From Larix kaempferi (taxonomy: Eukaryota > Streptophyta > Pinopsida > Pinales > Pinaceae), in the NCBI GenBank assembly GCA_027924585.1, contig BSBM01000608.1, forward strand, positions 9,134,501 to 9,198,500: 64,000 bases of DNA, given 5' to 3'. The position numbers and the translations under genes were made by a program. Below are positions 23,637 through 34,363 of the stretch, piece after piece. How positions within the stretch are numbered: the stretch's first letter is position 1; each line of letters opens with the position of its first letter. The notes under the pieces were generated by a model. That model was not told the origin of the DNA and ran no database searches. It saw only the letters and a program-made list of their open reading frames with translations.

Positions 23637-24328
23637 TGTTAGGATATTCCTATACTCCATCCTAGTCCCACCAGTATTTTGATCATTTACATTTTCAGTC
23701 ATGCATGCATTCTAGGGTTTGCGTGCATTTTGCATGCATCCCAGTCATTAGTCCAACACCTAGCCCTCAGTTAGCCAGCCCCCAGGAGATTCTCACTATT
23801 CAGTTTTATCCCTCCAGTTGCTTAATGCACCCTTCTTCCTTGATTTTAGGGAGCAACTCGCCCTTCTTCACCTACCAGTCCAGTTGTCACTCAGTTACAC
23901 TCAGTCACATTGAGTTACACTCAGTTACACCTACCAGAGTTAGTTTGACAGATGGTTGACAGTTACTTGAGCATTGATGACTCCACTGATGATGATGAAG
24001 ACTTACAGTTGCGCTCTGATTATCATGAGGACACCTAGTTGTGCTCCGATGACACTCTATTGATCTTATGATCACTCTAAGAGGCTAATTCGAATTGCCA
24101 CCTTAGGCACTTGAATCCTCTCTACCATTGTACTATTTATTTGTCCATATTGTGATTAATTAATTAGTGTGTGTGAAGTATTATTGCTTCTATCTAAGTT
24201 CTACTGTACCATATTATTATGTTGCTCATTATACTGTATTGTTCACTCTTCTTCTATTTTCCTGCTTAATCATCATTACTCTTGTGAGGTATACATCATC
24301 TCTTAGAGCTGTTGTGAGGATTTTCACA
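23637..24328 (+). repeat. Gag-only element 5' LTR
   Basis: 692 bp. Contains a short array of the 10-bp unit CAGTTACACT near 23888-23935. Closely matches the 3' LTR apart from the array length. Confidence 0.95.
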
Positions 24329-24340
24329 TGGTATCAGAGC
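24329..24340 (+). other. Primer binding site, initiator-Met tRNA
   Basis: TGGTATCAGAGC directly abuts the LTR end. It is complementary to the 3' end of plant initiator tRNA-Met, the usual primer of plant Copia elements. Confidence 0.9.
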
Positions 24341-24492
24341 ATGTTAAGAGTATTGTTTATCTCCATTCTTAAGAGTTTTTTGTAGGTTATTACCGAGATT
24401 TCGAGTGCATCAGTTGCAATAGTTTCTGCATTTTTGCAGCAGTATCAGTTGCAGTTATTCTATATTGTTTTTGCGGGTCCTCTACAGCTTTA

Positions 24493-25638
24493 ATGTATTC
24501 ATCAGGAGTTACTCCTCTTGATACACTCAACTATGATGAATGGAAACCAAGAATGATAGCAGACTTAAAGATCCATGATCTTTTTTATTGTTATTTTGAA
24601 AGAGAGTTCGAATCCCTTGAAGAGAAGATTGACTGGTTAAATAAAAGTGACATGCACTTTGCAGCAATAATGTTTTCTTTGTTTGCACGCCAGAGATTCC
24701 AATTCAAATACCGTAATGGTGTTGAAACTACAAAGGAGTTACGGACTCCAAAAGAGATCTGGTCTCACCTGGATGAAAAATTTGGCAGAAAGAATGAAGA
24801 ACTTGGTCCTAACCCATTCGAAAGCAAGAAAACCGATGCATTCGCTCCTCTTGATGGTCTCTCAGATCATGAACAAGTATCATCTCATATTGAAATTGTT
24901 GACAAAGAACTTGCAAATTCTCCACTCATGCTCAAACTTTCTTCTCTTTCTGTGCCAGCTCACACTCTAGATATTGCAGAAGGTCCTAAATCCTCTCTTG
25001 CACTAGAGTCTGTTGGTTTGCATCATGATCACATGATTATTTCAGAGGTCAAAACAACTACTGAAGGTAATGCATTCTCTCCTCTCCAGCTATCTCCTCT
25101 TTTATACTACTATATGATCATAAATTCATGCTTTCAGGAGGTTATTGAATATTATGACCATTGCCATTCGCTTGGCATAAATTCTCATGCAATTACTGAT
25201 TTTGATCTCACCTCTTATGGTTCAAAGGAGATCTCAAGAAACCATGATTCAAGTCTTGGATCTAATTTGGATTCTAAGCAATTACTGCTTGGGATAATTT
25301 CTCATGCATATGGTAGTTTTGATCTCACCCCTGCTAGTTCAAAGGAGATCTCAAGAAACTGTTTTTTAAGTCTTAAATCTGATTTTGATTTCAAGCAAAC
25401 ATGTAATAGTTATTTTTGGCATAATCTCACCCATGGTGGTTCGAAGGAGAAGACAAAAGACTATATGCACTTTCAGAGATTTGATCCTACCTCAGCTGAT
25501 TTAAATCACAGGTTCAAGGATCATTCTCATACTATTGGATTTGTTCTCATCACATTCGATCTGAAGAGCAACTACAAGCACATGCTTTTTGAGCATGATC
25601 CACTTCTTCCCAAGAAGAAGATACCTCCAGACATATGA
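24493..25638 (+). CDS. Gag-like protein with 39-aa repeats, intact, 381 aa
   Basis: The only gene of the small LTR element and the only undamaged retroelement ORF between its LTRs. Residues about 10-100 (LNYDEWKPRMIADLKIHDLF ... TPKEIWSHLDEKFG) look like the N-terminal half of a Copia Gag of the UBN2/DUF4219 type. There is no CCHC knuckle and no protease. Residues 227-265 and 266-304 are two 39-aa tandem repeats (LGI-x-SHA...FDLT...SKEISRN), with a weaker third copy to about 338. The DNA unit is 117 bp. The C-terminus is basic and Pro-rich (LLPKKKIPPD). It presumably makes or joins capsid-like particles; the role of the repeats is unknown to me. ATG at 24493 is the first in frame after the primer site. 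Confidence 0.8.
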   Translation: MYSSGVTPLDTLNYDEWKPRMIADLKIHDLFYCYFEREFESLEEKIDWLNKSDMHFAAIMFSLFARQRFQFKYRNGVETTKELRTPKEIWSHLDEKFGRKNEELGPNPFESKKTDAFAPLDGLSDHEQVSSHIEIVDKELANSPLMLKLSSLSVPAHTLDIAEGPKSSLALESVGLHHDHMIISEVKTTTEGNAFSPLQLSPLLYYYMIINSCFQEVIEYYDHCHSLGINSHAITDFDLTSYGSKEISRNHDSSLGSNLDSKQLLLGIISHAYGSFDLTPASSKEISRNCFLSLKSDFDFKQTCNSYFWHNLTHGGSKEKTKDYMHFQRFDPTSADLNHRFKDHSHTIGFVLITFDLKSNYKHMLFEHDPLLPKKKIPPDI

Positions 25639-25810
25639 CCAAGCATCACACATGCTTGAGTTTGGAGCATTTATTTTGATGTGTGCCTTACAGTCTATTT
25701 TTTGAGGAAGGGGTATGTTTCCCATGAAATTTTCCCACTTCCTTGGTTTATTGATTGTTATTATTCATTGTATTGGGTGACCTTTGGTCTTAGTTACTAG
25801 GGCCCAGGAT

Positions 25811-25824
25811 GGATTAAGGGGGGG
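25811..25824 (+). other. Polypurine tract of the gag-only element
   Basis: GGATTAAGGGGGGG immediately before the 3' LTR start TGTTATGATATTCC. Confidence 0.85.
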
Positions 25825-26547
25825 TGTTATGATATTCCTATACTCCATCCTAGTCCCACAAGTATTTTGATCATTTACATTTTCAGTCATGCATGCACCT
25901 TTAGGGTTTGCATGCATCCCAGTCATTAGTCCAGCACCTAGCCCTCAGTTAGCCAGCCCCCAGGAGCTTCTCACTATTCAGTTTTAGCCCTCCAGTTGCT
26001 TAATGCACCCCTTCTTCCTTGATTTTAGGGAGCAACTCACTCTTCTTCACCTACCAGTCCATTTGTCACTCAGTTACACTCAGTTACAGTCAGTTACACC
26101 CAGTGACACTCAATTACACTTAGTTACATTGAGTTACACTCAGTTACACCTACCAGAGTTAGTTTGACAGATGGTTGACAGTTACTTGAGCATTGATGAC
26201 TCCACTGATGATGATGAAGACTTCCAGTTGCGCTCCGATGATCTCGAGGACACCTAGTTGTGCTCCGATGACACTCTATTGATCTTATGATCACTCTAAG
26301 AGGCTAATTCGAATTGCCACCTTAGGAATTCGAATCCTCTCTACCATTGTACTATTTATTTGTCCATACTGTGATTAATTAATTAGTGTGTGTGAAGTAT
26401 TATTGCCTCTATCTGAGTTCTACTGTACCATATTATTCTGTTGCTCATTATACTGTATTGTTCACTCTTCTTCTATTTTCCTACTTAATTATAATTACTC
26501 TTGTGAGGTATACATCATCTCTTAGATCTGCTGTGAGGATTTTCACA
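25825..26547 (+). repeat. Gag-only element 3' LTR
   Basis: 723 bp. The CAGTTACACT-type decamer array (about 26070-26155) has about three more units than in the 5' LTR, which accounts for most of the length difference. Confidence 0.95.
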
Positions 26548-26556
26548 ATGTGTCCA

Positions 26557-28120
26557 TCACTTCTTCCTCAAAGTGTCGTCAATCTGAAGAACACCAAGCC
26601 TCTCCCTAAAGTACTCAAACTTCACCCTGGCTAGTGGCTTCGTCAGCACATCTGCAATCTGCTCGTTCGTCGCAACATATAGGAGCTTCACGGCTCCTCT
26701 CTGCACCATATCCCTGATATAGTGATATTTGATCTCTATTTGTTTTGACCTGTCATGAAACACTGGGTTCTCAGACAACTTCACACAACTCTGGTTATCA
26801 CAGAATATACCAATAGCATCCAATGGGAGATCAAATAACTCATACAGTAGATTCCGTAGCCATACTGCCTCACAACTAGCTGAACAGGCTGCAACATACT
26901 CTGCCTCAGCTGTACTCAGTGCTACGCAGGACTGCTTCTTGCTAAACCAAGAGATCACACCTGATCCCATACTGAAGCAACACCCAGATGTGGTCTTCCT
27001 ATCTGCATCACTGCCAGTCCAATCTAAATCAACATAACCCAGCAGGTTAAACTTTTGATTCGCTTCATACTTGAGCCCATAATCCACTGTACCCTTAAGG
27101 TACCTCAGGACATGCTTTACAGCAACCAGGTGAACACTCCTTGGATCCATCAGGAACTAGCTCAATGTGCTCACTGCAAAGCAAATATCTGGTCTCGTGT
27201 TCGTCAGGTACATCAAGGACCCAATCATCTGACGATACATAGAGACATCAACCGGCTCAGATGAAGCATCACATAGAAGCTTTAGATTCGATGCCATGGG
27301 TGTGGCCATGGCCTTGCAATCCATCATCCCAAATATCTTCAGGATATCTACTGTGTACTTCCCTTGACCAAGGAAGATCCCACCTGAATTCTGCCACACC
27401 TCCATACCTAGGAAATAATGCATCATTCCCAAATCTTTCATATCGAACTCAGCAGCAAGCTTCCTCTTAGAATCTGCAATCAATCTGTCATCTCTTGTTA
27501 CAAATAAGTCATCCATGTATAGAAGTAGAATCACAAGATTTCCTTCCTCAACCTTGTAGTAAAGATTGGAATCCACTTTACTCTTGCTAAAGCCCAAACT
27601 AGATAGGAAACTGTCCATCCTACCATACCAAGTTCTGGGGGCTTGCTTCAAGCCATACATGGCTTTCTTCAATCTGCACACATATGAATCCCTGTCATGT
27701 ATTTCAAAGCCGAGTGGTTGCTCTACATATACTTCCTCTTCAACTACACCATTCAAGAAAGCAGTCTTGACATCCATCTGGTGTATTTTCCATTTCATTG
27801 TTGCAGCCAGGGCAAGTACTGTTCCAATGGAAGTATACCTGGCTACAGGTGCAAAAGTTTCTTCATAATCTATTCCCTCTTTCTGAGAGAAGCCACGAGC
27901 TACGAATCTTGCTTTGTATTTCTCTACACTGCCATCTACAGCATGCTTGATTTTGTAGATCCATTTGGAAGTCACATCAGACTTCTCTTTAGGTCTTGGG
28001 ACAACATCCCAAACATCATTTTTCATTATTGATTGGTATTCCTCAACCATAGCATCCTTCCATTCTTTCTTTTCTGCTGCTTCTTCATAACTGGAAGGTT
28101 CTTTTTCATAATGTCACAGA
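26557..28120 (-). pseudogene. Copia reverse transcriptase and RNase H
   Basis: Frames 28050-27157 and 27150-26557 are in one phase, split by a TAG where a Gln (LSQ-type motif) is expected. RT motifs: [27 protein letters not shown] and the catalytic [11 protein letters not shown]. RNase H: CCFSMGSGVISWFSKKQSC, then ALSTAEAEYVAACSA and FCDNQSCVKLSENPVFHDRS. It ends DVLTKPL...GVLQIDDTLRKK. The N-terminal joint to integrase is frameshifted near 28110. It would have copied element RNA in virus-like particles, but the stop and shift make it inactive. Confidence 0.92.
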
Positions 28121-28893
28121 GTAAAGCAACATAGCTGGTATGTGATCTGGTTCTTTTCCTTGGTCTATGTTCTTCTTCTAGAATGCCAAATCTTTCTGCA
28201 TCTTGAATGAGCTCTCTAGCCCATGCAGGTTTCCTCTTGTGAGAGTTATCCTCACGGGGTGGATCTACAGGTTCTTGCGGATCTTCAAACTCACGAAAAA
28301 CTTTTGGAATTGCTTCAGTCATGGTAGTATCTTGAAATCTAGTTTCCTTAGGTTCTTCATAAACTTCGATAGGTGCCTTCCTTGATTTGATGAATGCTGA
28401 ATTTTCATCAAATGTTACATCCCTGCTGACATCAATCTTCTTGAACCCTGGAAAGTATATTCTGTAAGCCTTCGAGCTTTCACTGTAACCCACAAAGATA
28501 CCCTTCTTTCCTGAAGGATCTATTTTGGTCCTCTTTTCCTTTGGGACATGAGTCTATACTAGACAACCAAATATTCTGAGATGGATGACTTCAGGTTTCT
28601 TACCAGAAAAGACTTCTTCTGGTGTTTTGTTGTCCAATATCTTGTGGGGTGTTCTATTCTGCACATATACATCTGTTCTAGCTGCTTTTGCCCATAGATG
28701 CATAGGTAGATCTTGGTCATGCAACATTTCCCTTGCTGCTTCCATGATTGTTCTGTACTTCCTTTCTACAACTCCATTCTGTTGAGGATTATAAGGAGTA
28801 GTCAACTCCCTCTTAATCCCTAAATCACTGCAAATCTTCTTGAAGTCACCTGAGGTGAATTCTCCACCATTGTCGGATCTGAATGTTTTGATC
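28111..28893 (-). pseudogene. Copia integrase C-terminal half
   Basis: Separated from the upstream gag-protease frame by a frameshift near 28890, within the segment bearing the second catalytic Asp. The Glu motif NPQQNGVVERKYRT is intact. A TAG at 28554 replaces the Tyr expected after FGCLV. The frame then continues as KGIFVGYSESSKAYRIYF-like sequence and a charged linker with DVTFDENSAF. Inactive. Confidence 0.88.
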
Positions 28894-30610
28894 TTTTGTC
28901 AGTTTGATTCTCCATCAAGGTTTTGAATTCCTTGAACTTATCAAACACCTCATCTTTGTTTTTCAAGAAGTATACCCAAGTTTTCCTGGAGAAGTCATCA
29001 ATAAATGAGACATAGTAAACATACCCACTTAGAGAACTAGATGACATAGGACCACATACATCTGAGTGGATGATTTCCAGGATATCTTTTTCCTTGCTTT
29101 CACTGCTTGGGAAAGCCTTCTTAATATTCTTACCTTTTGCACATCCTTTGCAAACACCTTCATGTTTGGTCTTGATTTCAGGAAGACCGTCTACAGCCTT
29201 GCTTGCAATTGGAAGTGCCCTATAATGCATATGAGCAAGTCTTCTATGCCAAAGTTCACTTGGCTCCATGGACTCATGCACCATGGCATGTTCAGGTTGT
29301 CCTTTTAATTTATACAAACCTCCCTCTTGCTCTCCAATCACAACTGCATCATCTATGGTCTTTCCCTTTGGCCACATTAGGACTTGGCCATCCACAAATG
29401 CAACCCTCATACCTTTTGCATCCAATGCAGAGATGGAGAGTAAGTTCTTCTTGAGCCCAGGTACATAAAGGACTTCTTTCATCTTCAAATATTTTCCAGA
29501 ATCTAGGTTGTAGGAGGCTTCATCACTTCCTTTGATGGGATATTGATAATCATCCCCAAGTTTCACTTTATGGGAAGATTCGTGTTCAGATAGATTTACA
29601 AAGGATTCTTTAAACCCAGTCATGTGTTTGGAAGCCCCACTGTCAATTAACCAATCATTACAACCATGGGAGATAGTACCTGTGAGAGCAAAGATTAGAA
29701 CATACTCTTCTTCACTTGATGAGTCATCATTACTATCATCACTTTCTGCCCTAGCCTTCTTCTTTGGAGGTTCATCATCTTCAGAAGCATGAGCATGGTA
29801 CCTTCTTTTGTTGCCATTCTTCTTCTTGTTGGAGTTGTTGTTGTTGTGGTTGTCCCTTTTGTTCTTGGGACATTCTGAAGCAAAGTGACCCTTCTCATTA
29901 CAAGTGAAACACCTTAGATCTTTCTTGTCTTTGTGAAAATGATGAGAAGATTTCTTCTTGTGATGGGATGGATCCCTCTTGAACTTGCCCTTCTTAGTGT
30001 GAGCTATGAGAGCTTGATCTTCATTTTCCATCTTCTCTTCTCTTTCCACAAGCCTTGCTTCTTCTTGAGAACATTCCTCCCACAATCTGTTGAAGGAGAT
30101 TAACTTCTTTCTGGCACAGATCCCCTGGATAAAAGATTCCCATGACCTAGGTAGGCCATACAAAGTAGTCATAACAATTTCACCATTATCCACCATTTCA
30201 TCTACAGCTTCAAGTTGTTCCTTGATTTGAGAGACCTTGGAGAAATAGGATTGAATGGTTTCTCCATTCGACATCTTGACCCCTTTCAATTGATTCCGCA
30301 GGGTCATCTTCCGATTTATGTTCTTTCCTTCAAATAGCTTGGTCAAAGAGTCAAACATAGCCTTGGGTGTCTTTAGAGACGACACATGGGGTATGAGATG
30401 GTCTTTGATAGAATCAGCAATGATTCTCTTTGCCTTGACCAAGTTATTCTTATGCAAAACCTTAGCCTTTTCATCCTCTGGGATAGGGATGTCTTCTTTT
30501 ATATATGAGTCCAAGTCATTTTCTTCCAGGATTAACCCAATCCTATACTTCCAAGCTCGGAAGTTATCAGACCCTTCAATATTATCCTCAAGCTTGGTGT
30601 GGTGAGACAT
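28820..30610 (-). pseudogene. Copia Gag, protease and integrase N-terminus
   Basis: Start taken at 30610 (MSHHTKLEDN), because the same start is seen in the second copy at 44659 and the 16 upstream codons are leader. Order: Gag (SDNFRAWKYRI ... GICARKKL ... RLWEECSQEEARLVE), CCHC zinc knuckle CFTCNEKGHFASEC, a Lys- then Asp/Glu-rich linker, aspartic protease DSGASKHMTG, pre-integrase zinc motif HRRLAHMHYRAL...CKGCAKGK, and the integrase start IHSDVCGPM...SFIDDFSR. About 600 codons are open before the frameshift near 28890, after which the residues are out of frame. Confidence 0.92.
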
Positions 30611-31173
30611 CTTAAAGAGTACTTCAAATGGAAATAGAAAATATTTAGGTCTTACCACTTGAAATGTTGAAAACTGGATCTGGTTCCGGATTAGGGTTTG
30701 TCGAAAAAACCCTAAAAATTCAAAATGTGGATTTCAACTTTCTGAAAGGATATAAAGATGCACCTTGATGAGCTGATCAGCTTGGTGTATTCAGAATTTG
30801 AGATCAGCAAAGCTTTACCCTTCAAACTTTCCTTTTTTGTCCTCCCGGGTTCACTAGGGAGAGCCCTGAATTAGGGTTTGAGTTTCCCAGAGATCTACCT
30901 AGCCAAAAATATCGATCCAAAGCTCTAAACTTTGATTTTTGCAAGGCGCTTCCAGCTATGTCTTCAGATTTCAGAATTTCCTATTTTTGTGGAAACCCTA
31001 ATATTTAGGGCCAAATCTGAAAATGCTTAGAATTGAATTCTGATTGGATAGATAGATCCTCCTTGATGAGTAGGGTCAATCTACTATACGGATTTTCCAA
31101 AAAATATGGAGAGAAACCCAATAAACAAGAAGCTTAAGTTTTCGTCACTGCAAAATGTCTTCTTCTCAGGTTA
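30611..31173 (-). other. Copia untranslated leader
   Basis: About 560 bp between primer site and gag start, rich in AACCCTAA/TTAGGGTTT motifs (around 30695, 30870, 31000). The part next to gag is conserved at 44573-44658. Confidence 0.7.
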
Positions 31174-31185
31174 GCTCTGATACCA
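31174..31185 (-). other. Copia primer binding site, initiator-Met tRNA
   Basis: On the minus strand TGGTATCAGAGC directly follows the 5' LTR, complementary to plant initiator tRNA-Met. Confidence 0.92.
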
Positions 31186-31739
31186 TGTTAAATTTTGAGC
31201 ATTAATTCACAATAATCTTGGATCTTTACTGAGAGAATACCATATACAGTATATCAATGCATAACAATCACAATAAGCATCACAAGCATCACAAGAATCA
31301 AAAGCATGAGAGACAAGAGACACAGAGTTTCCGTGGGGAAAACCCTAAGGTGAAAAACCCCACAACTTCCTCAGAGATAGAGAGAGCAATTGCTCAACCA
31401 AAATACACTTGAGATAGTCTCCTAGAGCAGATGATCCTCCTCCTCACTAGTGCACCACTTTCTGAGTGAGAGAAGTGTGTCTTTCCGAATGATACAAATA
31501 GAGATCTCTCGATCTCTATTTATACTTAACCTATTTTCCCAGTTACACTATGGGGCCGACTTATCTATCTAGATACATCCACAATATAATATATATTCCA
31601 GGGCCGACCCCACACATGGTGGTCTAATAACCCATCGGCAAGTACACACAGTTGTGACAACACATCTCTTATAAGGGTGCAATAAATATATATGAAATAT
31701 ATAGATGAAATACATTCCAAAGTTACATATACATCAACA
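31186..31739 (-). repeat. Copia 5' LTR
   Basis: 554 bp, matching 21589-22180. On the minus strand it reads TGTTGATGTATATG at the start and CAAAATTTAACA at the end. Confidence 0.95.
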
Positions 31740-32313
31740 CCAGCAGCATCTCCCTATTCTACCTCAGCCACCATTGATGCTCATAATCATGTATATCCCT
31801 CTGAATCTCCCCAGGGACGTTAAGAATGAAAGCATTAGCCTCTTGGAAAGCATGATTACATGCTCGAGAAAAGCCACCACCCAGCTCCCACGAGGACTCC
31901 CCACGGCTTCTCTTTCTAAATTTTCAAGTAGTATGAGTATCTGCCTCCACTAGTATCATATAAATGCATTTTCCAGCTACTATAATGATTAGGCTGGCAC
32001 CTCCTATTAACTGAAGGAGGTACAGCGGGTGATGCTCACCCTTATGAACACTCATTGTCCTGAGTATCTCTGTAGCTGTTCCGAACAACCAAGTCCATCA
32101 GATCCTCCCATGTATTAGCACTGGTTTCCATGTGAATCCAACTACCGAAGTTGGCCAGCACACCAGATAATTTATTGCCACTACGTCTGACATGGGAGAA
32201 AGAATTCGCCAAACCCTGAGAAAATAAAGATGACAGGTATTCCAATTTACCTTCCAACCAAGACGATGCCACCTCTGAACTGGATTCAACCTAGGAAATA
32301 ATAATGAGCACGA
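31740..32313 (-). mobile_element. LINE-like insertion, RNase H-containing part
   Basis: Upstream half of the insertion split by the Copia. The frame 32272-32042 (76 codons) carries FSQGLANSFSHVRRSGNKLS followed by GVLANFG, which resembles the end of the RNase H domain in plant LINE ORF2 (pattern HV-R-x-x-N-x-x-A-x-x-LAN-x-G). It is followed by stop-ridden sequence up to the Copia. The 5' end is truncated near 32313, where R1 sequence resumes (AAGTTATAACATATAAAA). I could not find a target duplication. Confidence 0.55.
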
Positions 32314-32880
32314 CTAAGTTATAACATATAAAATTGTTTGGCCCGACTTCTGTTTTCCGAGAAGAAGGATTGTTTAGTAGATAATTGTGAAAACCTTTAT
32401 CCAGAAATTGAACGATATACAGAATCGTGAAGACAAAGAAGGATCGACCAACCTCTCTTGTAGTCTCAAGCTATAACGAAAAGAATATTGGGAAGAAGAA
32501 GGATTGTCCGCCCCTTCTTTTACGAGGGAATTGTAAAAATAGAAATTGGAGAAAGAGTGGCTGATCTTTCTCTATGGATATTTCCACTTTTCGGCAAAAT
32601 ATGCGAAGCAATGATCCTATGAAATATGTGTTTGGAGTGAGTATATCTACTTTAGCTGCTCCTTGGAAGAAGAAGCAGATGCTCTTTCTCCTCAACATCC
32701 ACTTCCAACACCCTGAAAGGGAACAACCTGACGAAAGAGCGACCTCGCTTTCTCTGACAAAATTTCGACTTGATAGCAAACTCTTTGTAGCAAAACTTCT
32801 GTAATTTTTTTCGTTCAAATGTGGAAATCTAGTCTCCAGGGTGACACGTGGAATGCTCAGATTGTGCTACGTGGATTTGA
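32314..32880. repeat. R1 repeat copy C, right half with tail
   Basis: Continues the unit interrupted at 20853: AACATATAAAATTGTTTGGC, GAAGAAGGATTG, AACCTTTATCCAG, GGATCGACCAACC, then the tail with AAGAGTGGCTGATCTTTCTC, a doubled middle (32545-32620 and 32650-32800) and GGTGACACGTGGAATGCTCA. Confidence 0.8.
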
Positions 32881-32888
32881 TTATTCAT

Positions 32889-32990
32889 TAATGACAGTCT
32901 ATAAATTTCCTTCCTTTCTCTGTTAATTGTTATTTCCAGTAATGACAGTCTGTAAATTTCCTTCCTTTCTCTGTTAATTGTTATTTCTAG
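32889..32990. repeat. 51-bp tandem duplication
   Basis: Two adjacent units starting TAATGACAGTCT, almost identical (TTTCCTTCCTTTCTCTG in both). Confidence 0.9.
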
Positions 32991-34190
32991 TAAATCTTTT
33001 CCATTGTGTTATTCTTCTTGCTTGGATGAAAGTAATCTTAAATCATAATTCATATGTTTATGCTCTGGTTTACCGCATCTATGTATCCACTAATTTTCTG
33101 CTAAAATTGATATTGGATTCATTTATGACCAATGCCCAATATTAATGGACTGTTTTATTTTCTTCATTATCAACCTGCAAACTAAGACAAACAAGGGTAT
33201 TCACCAATTTTCACGAATTTTCTGCTAAATTTCACTTAATTTTAAGAACTTTTTTATTAGCTTTATCTCTTCAACTAAATTCCTTGGTATCGTATGCAAG
33301 ACTCAAATGTGTTCTCATTGCATCCAACAATTCGAGTCATAAACTACGTCCAACTACCCAATACATGGGACTTTTCTATAGTGAATATTAACTACAAAAT
33401 GATATTAAAAAGAAAAACATGTTTCAATTTTCTGAGTTCATTTGTCGTTATATTTTTCCAACAAACCTAGCCAAATGCTAGAGTATTTGCATAAAACAAT
33501 ATGGAATATATGAAAATAATACGCTACACCACCAGACAGAAAATGAATGCAAGCTGGCGGCAATCCTGTAACACACGATTTTGCAAATATAACGATGTGA
33601 ATTCATATTAATGGACTGTAAGAAGATAACTACCCAGAATTGAAGGAAATAAATTCTGGAAATATGAAGAAGACAGACAAGGGTGGAAGGAAATATGAAG
33701 AATCTAAAACGTTCAGCGACTTTAAATTACTGTGAACTTGAAACTGTCATTGCACTGATTTTTGACAACCATGGAAGATATGGATTTTTAGCCTAGAGGC
33801 TGAATAAGCATGCCCTATTACAGATTTAGATTTATGGTTTGAATAATATAAATACCTACCAATTGAAAAACTATCAATCGATTCTTCAAACCAATCTTAC
33901 TTCTCTACCCGCCCAACACTCTTCTCGATTCCAACTCATCAAAATCAAACCTCGGTCCTCAGAGAAAACAAAGCTCCAAACTCGCAACCACAGAGAGTTT
34001 GAATTTTAAGTTTCAATGTTCTGTGGCGGGATATCATCACACAGTATCAATGCAGAAAATTTCATGACATTAATTATCATAGTGTGGAGGGATATCATCT
34101 ATACGTCGTGACACATAAACACAATCCATAAAAAACGTGATGAGATTATTCACACGAGTGATACAGTCCGTCATTTACCATTAGCGTGGT
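32991..34190. other. No gene; shares repeats with 420-560 and 10665-10715
   Basis: AT-rich. 33695-33740 resembles 10665-10715 (AAACGTTCARCGACTTTAAA). 34060-34190 resembles 420-560, both containing GATGAGATTATTCA and GATACARTCCRTCATTTA. No reading frame worth calling. Confidence 0.55.
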
Positions 34191-34363
34191 ACAAACCATT
34201 TTAAACGGAAGAAAATATCACTTCCATGCCAATGTACAAACCATTTTAAATGGTGGAAAAGATCACCTCCGCCAACATACAAACAATTTTAAATGGCGGA
34301 AAAGATCACCTCCCCCAACGTACAAACCATTTTAAATGGCGGAAAAGATCAATCGGGCGGTAA
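34191..34363. repeat. Minisatellite, four units of 43-45 bp
   Basis: Units begin ACAAACCATTTTAAA at 34191, 34236, 34279 and 34322, followed by TGGCGGAAAAGATCACCTCC in the better copies. CCGCC-type and GGCGG-type stretches make it more GC-rich than its surroundings. Confidence 0.9.

Larger units (their letters stand above)
23637..26547 (+). mobile_element. Gag-only LTR element (TR-GAG-like), 2.9 kb
   Basis: LTRs at 23637-24328 and 25825-26547 (TGTTA...TTTTCACA), exact target duplication ATGTG at 23632-23636 and 26548-26552, primer site at 24329, polypurine tract at 25811-25824. The 1.5-kb interior holds a single intact ORF with a Copia-gag-like beginning and no protease, integrase or RT. It lies within, and opposite to, the Copia element. 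A non-autonomous element using the plant iMet primer, it presumably depends on another element for reverse transcription. Confidence 0.95.
21589..31739 (-). mobile_element. Ty1/Copia element, complete structure, defective coding
   Basis: LTRs at 21589-22180 and 31186-31739 both run TGTTAAATTTTG to ACATCAACA. The flanking 5 bp are CCGGC (21584-21588) and CCAGC (31740-31744), a target duplication differing by one CpG-type transition. In minus-strand order: 5' LTR, primer site, gag-pol, a ~1.46-kb non-coding tail with tandem arrays, polypurine tract, 3' LTR. A smaller LTR element (23637-26547) is inserted in the non-coding tail. Pol order protease-integrase-RT-RNase H identifies Copia. Confidence 0.95.
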
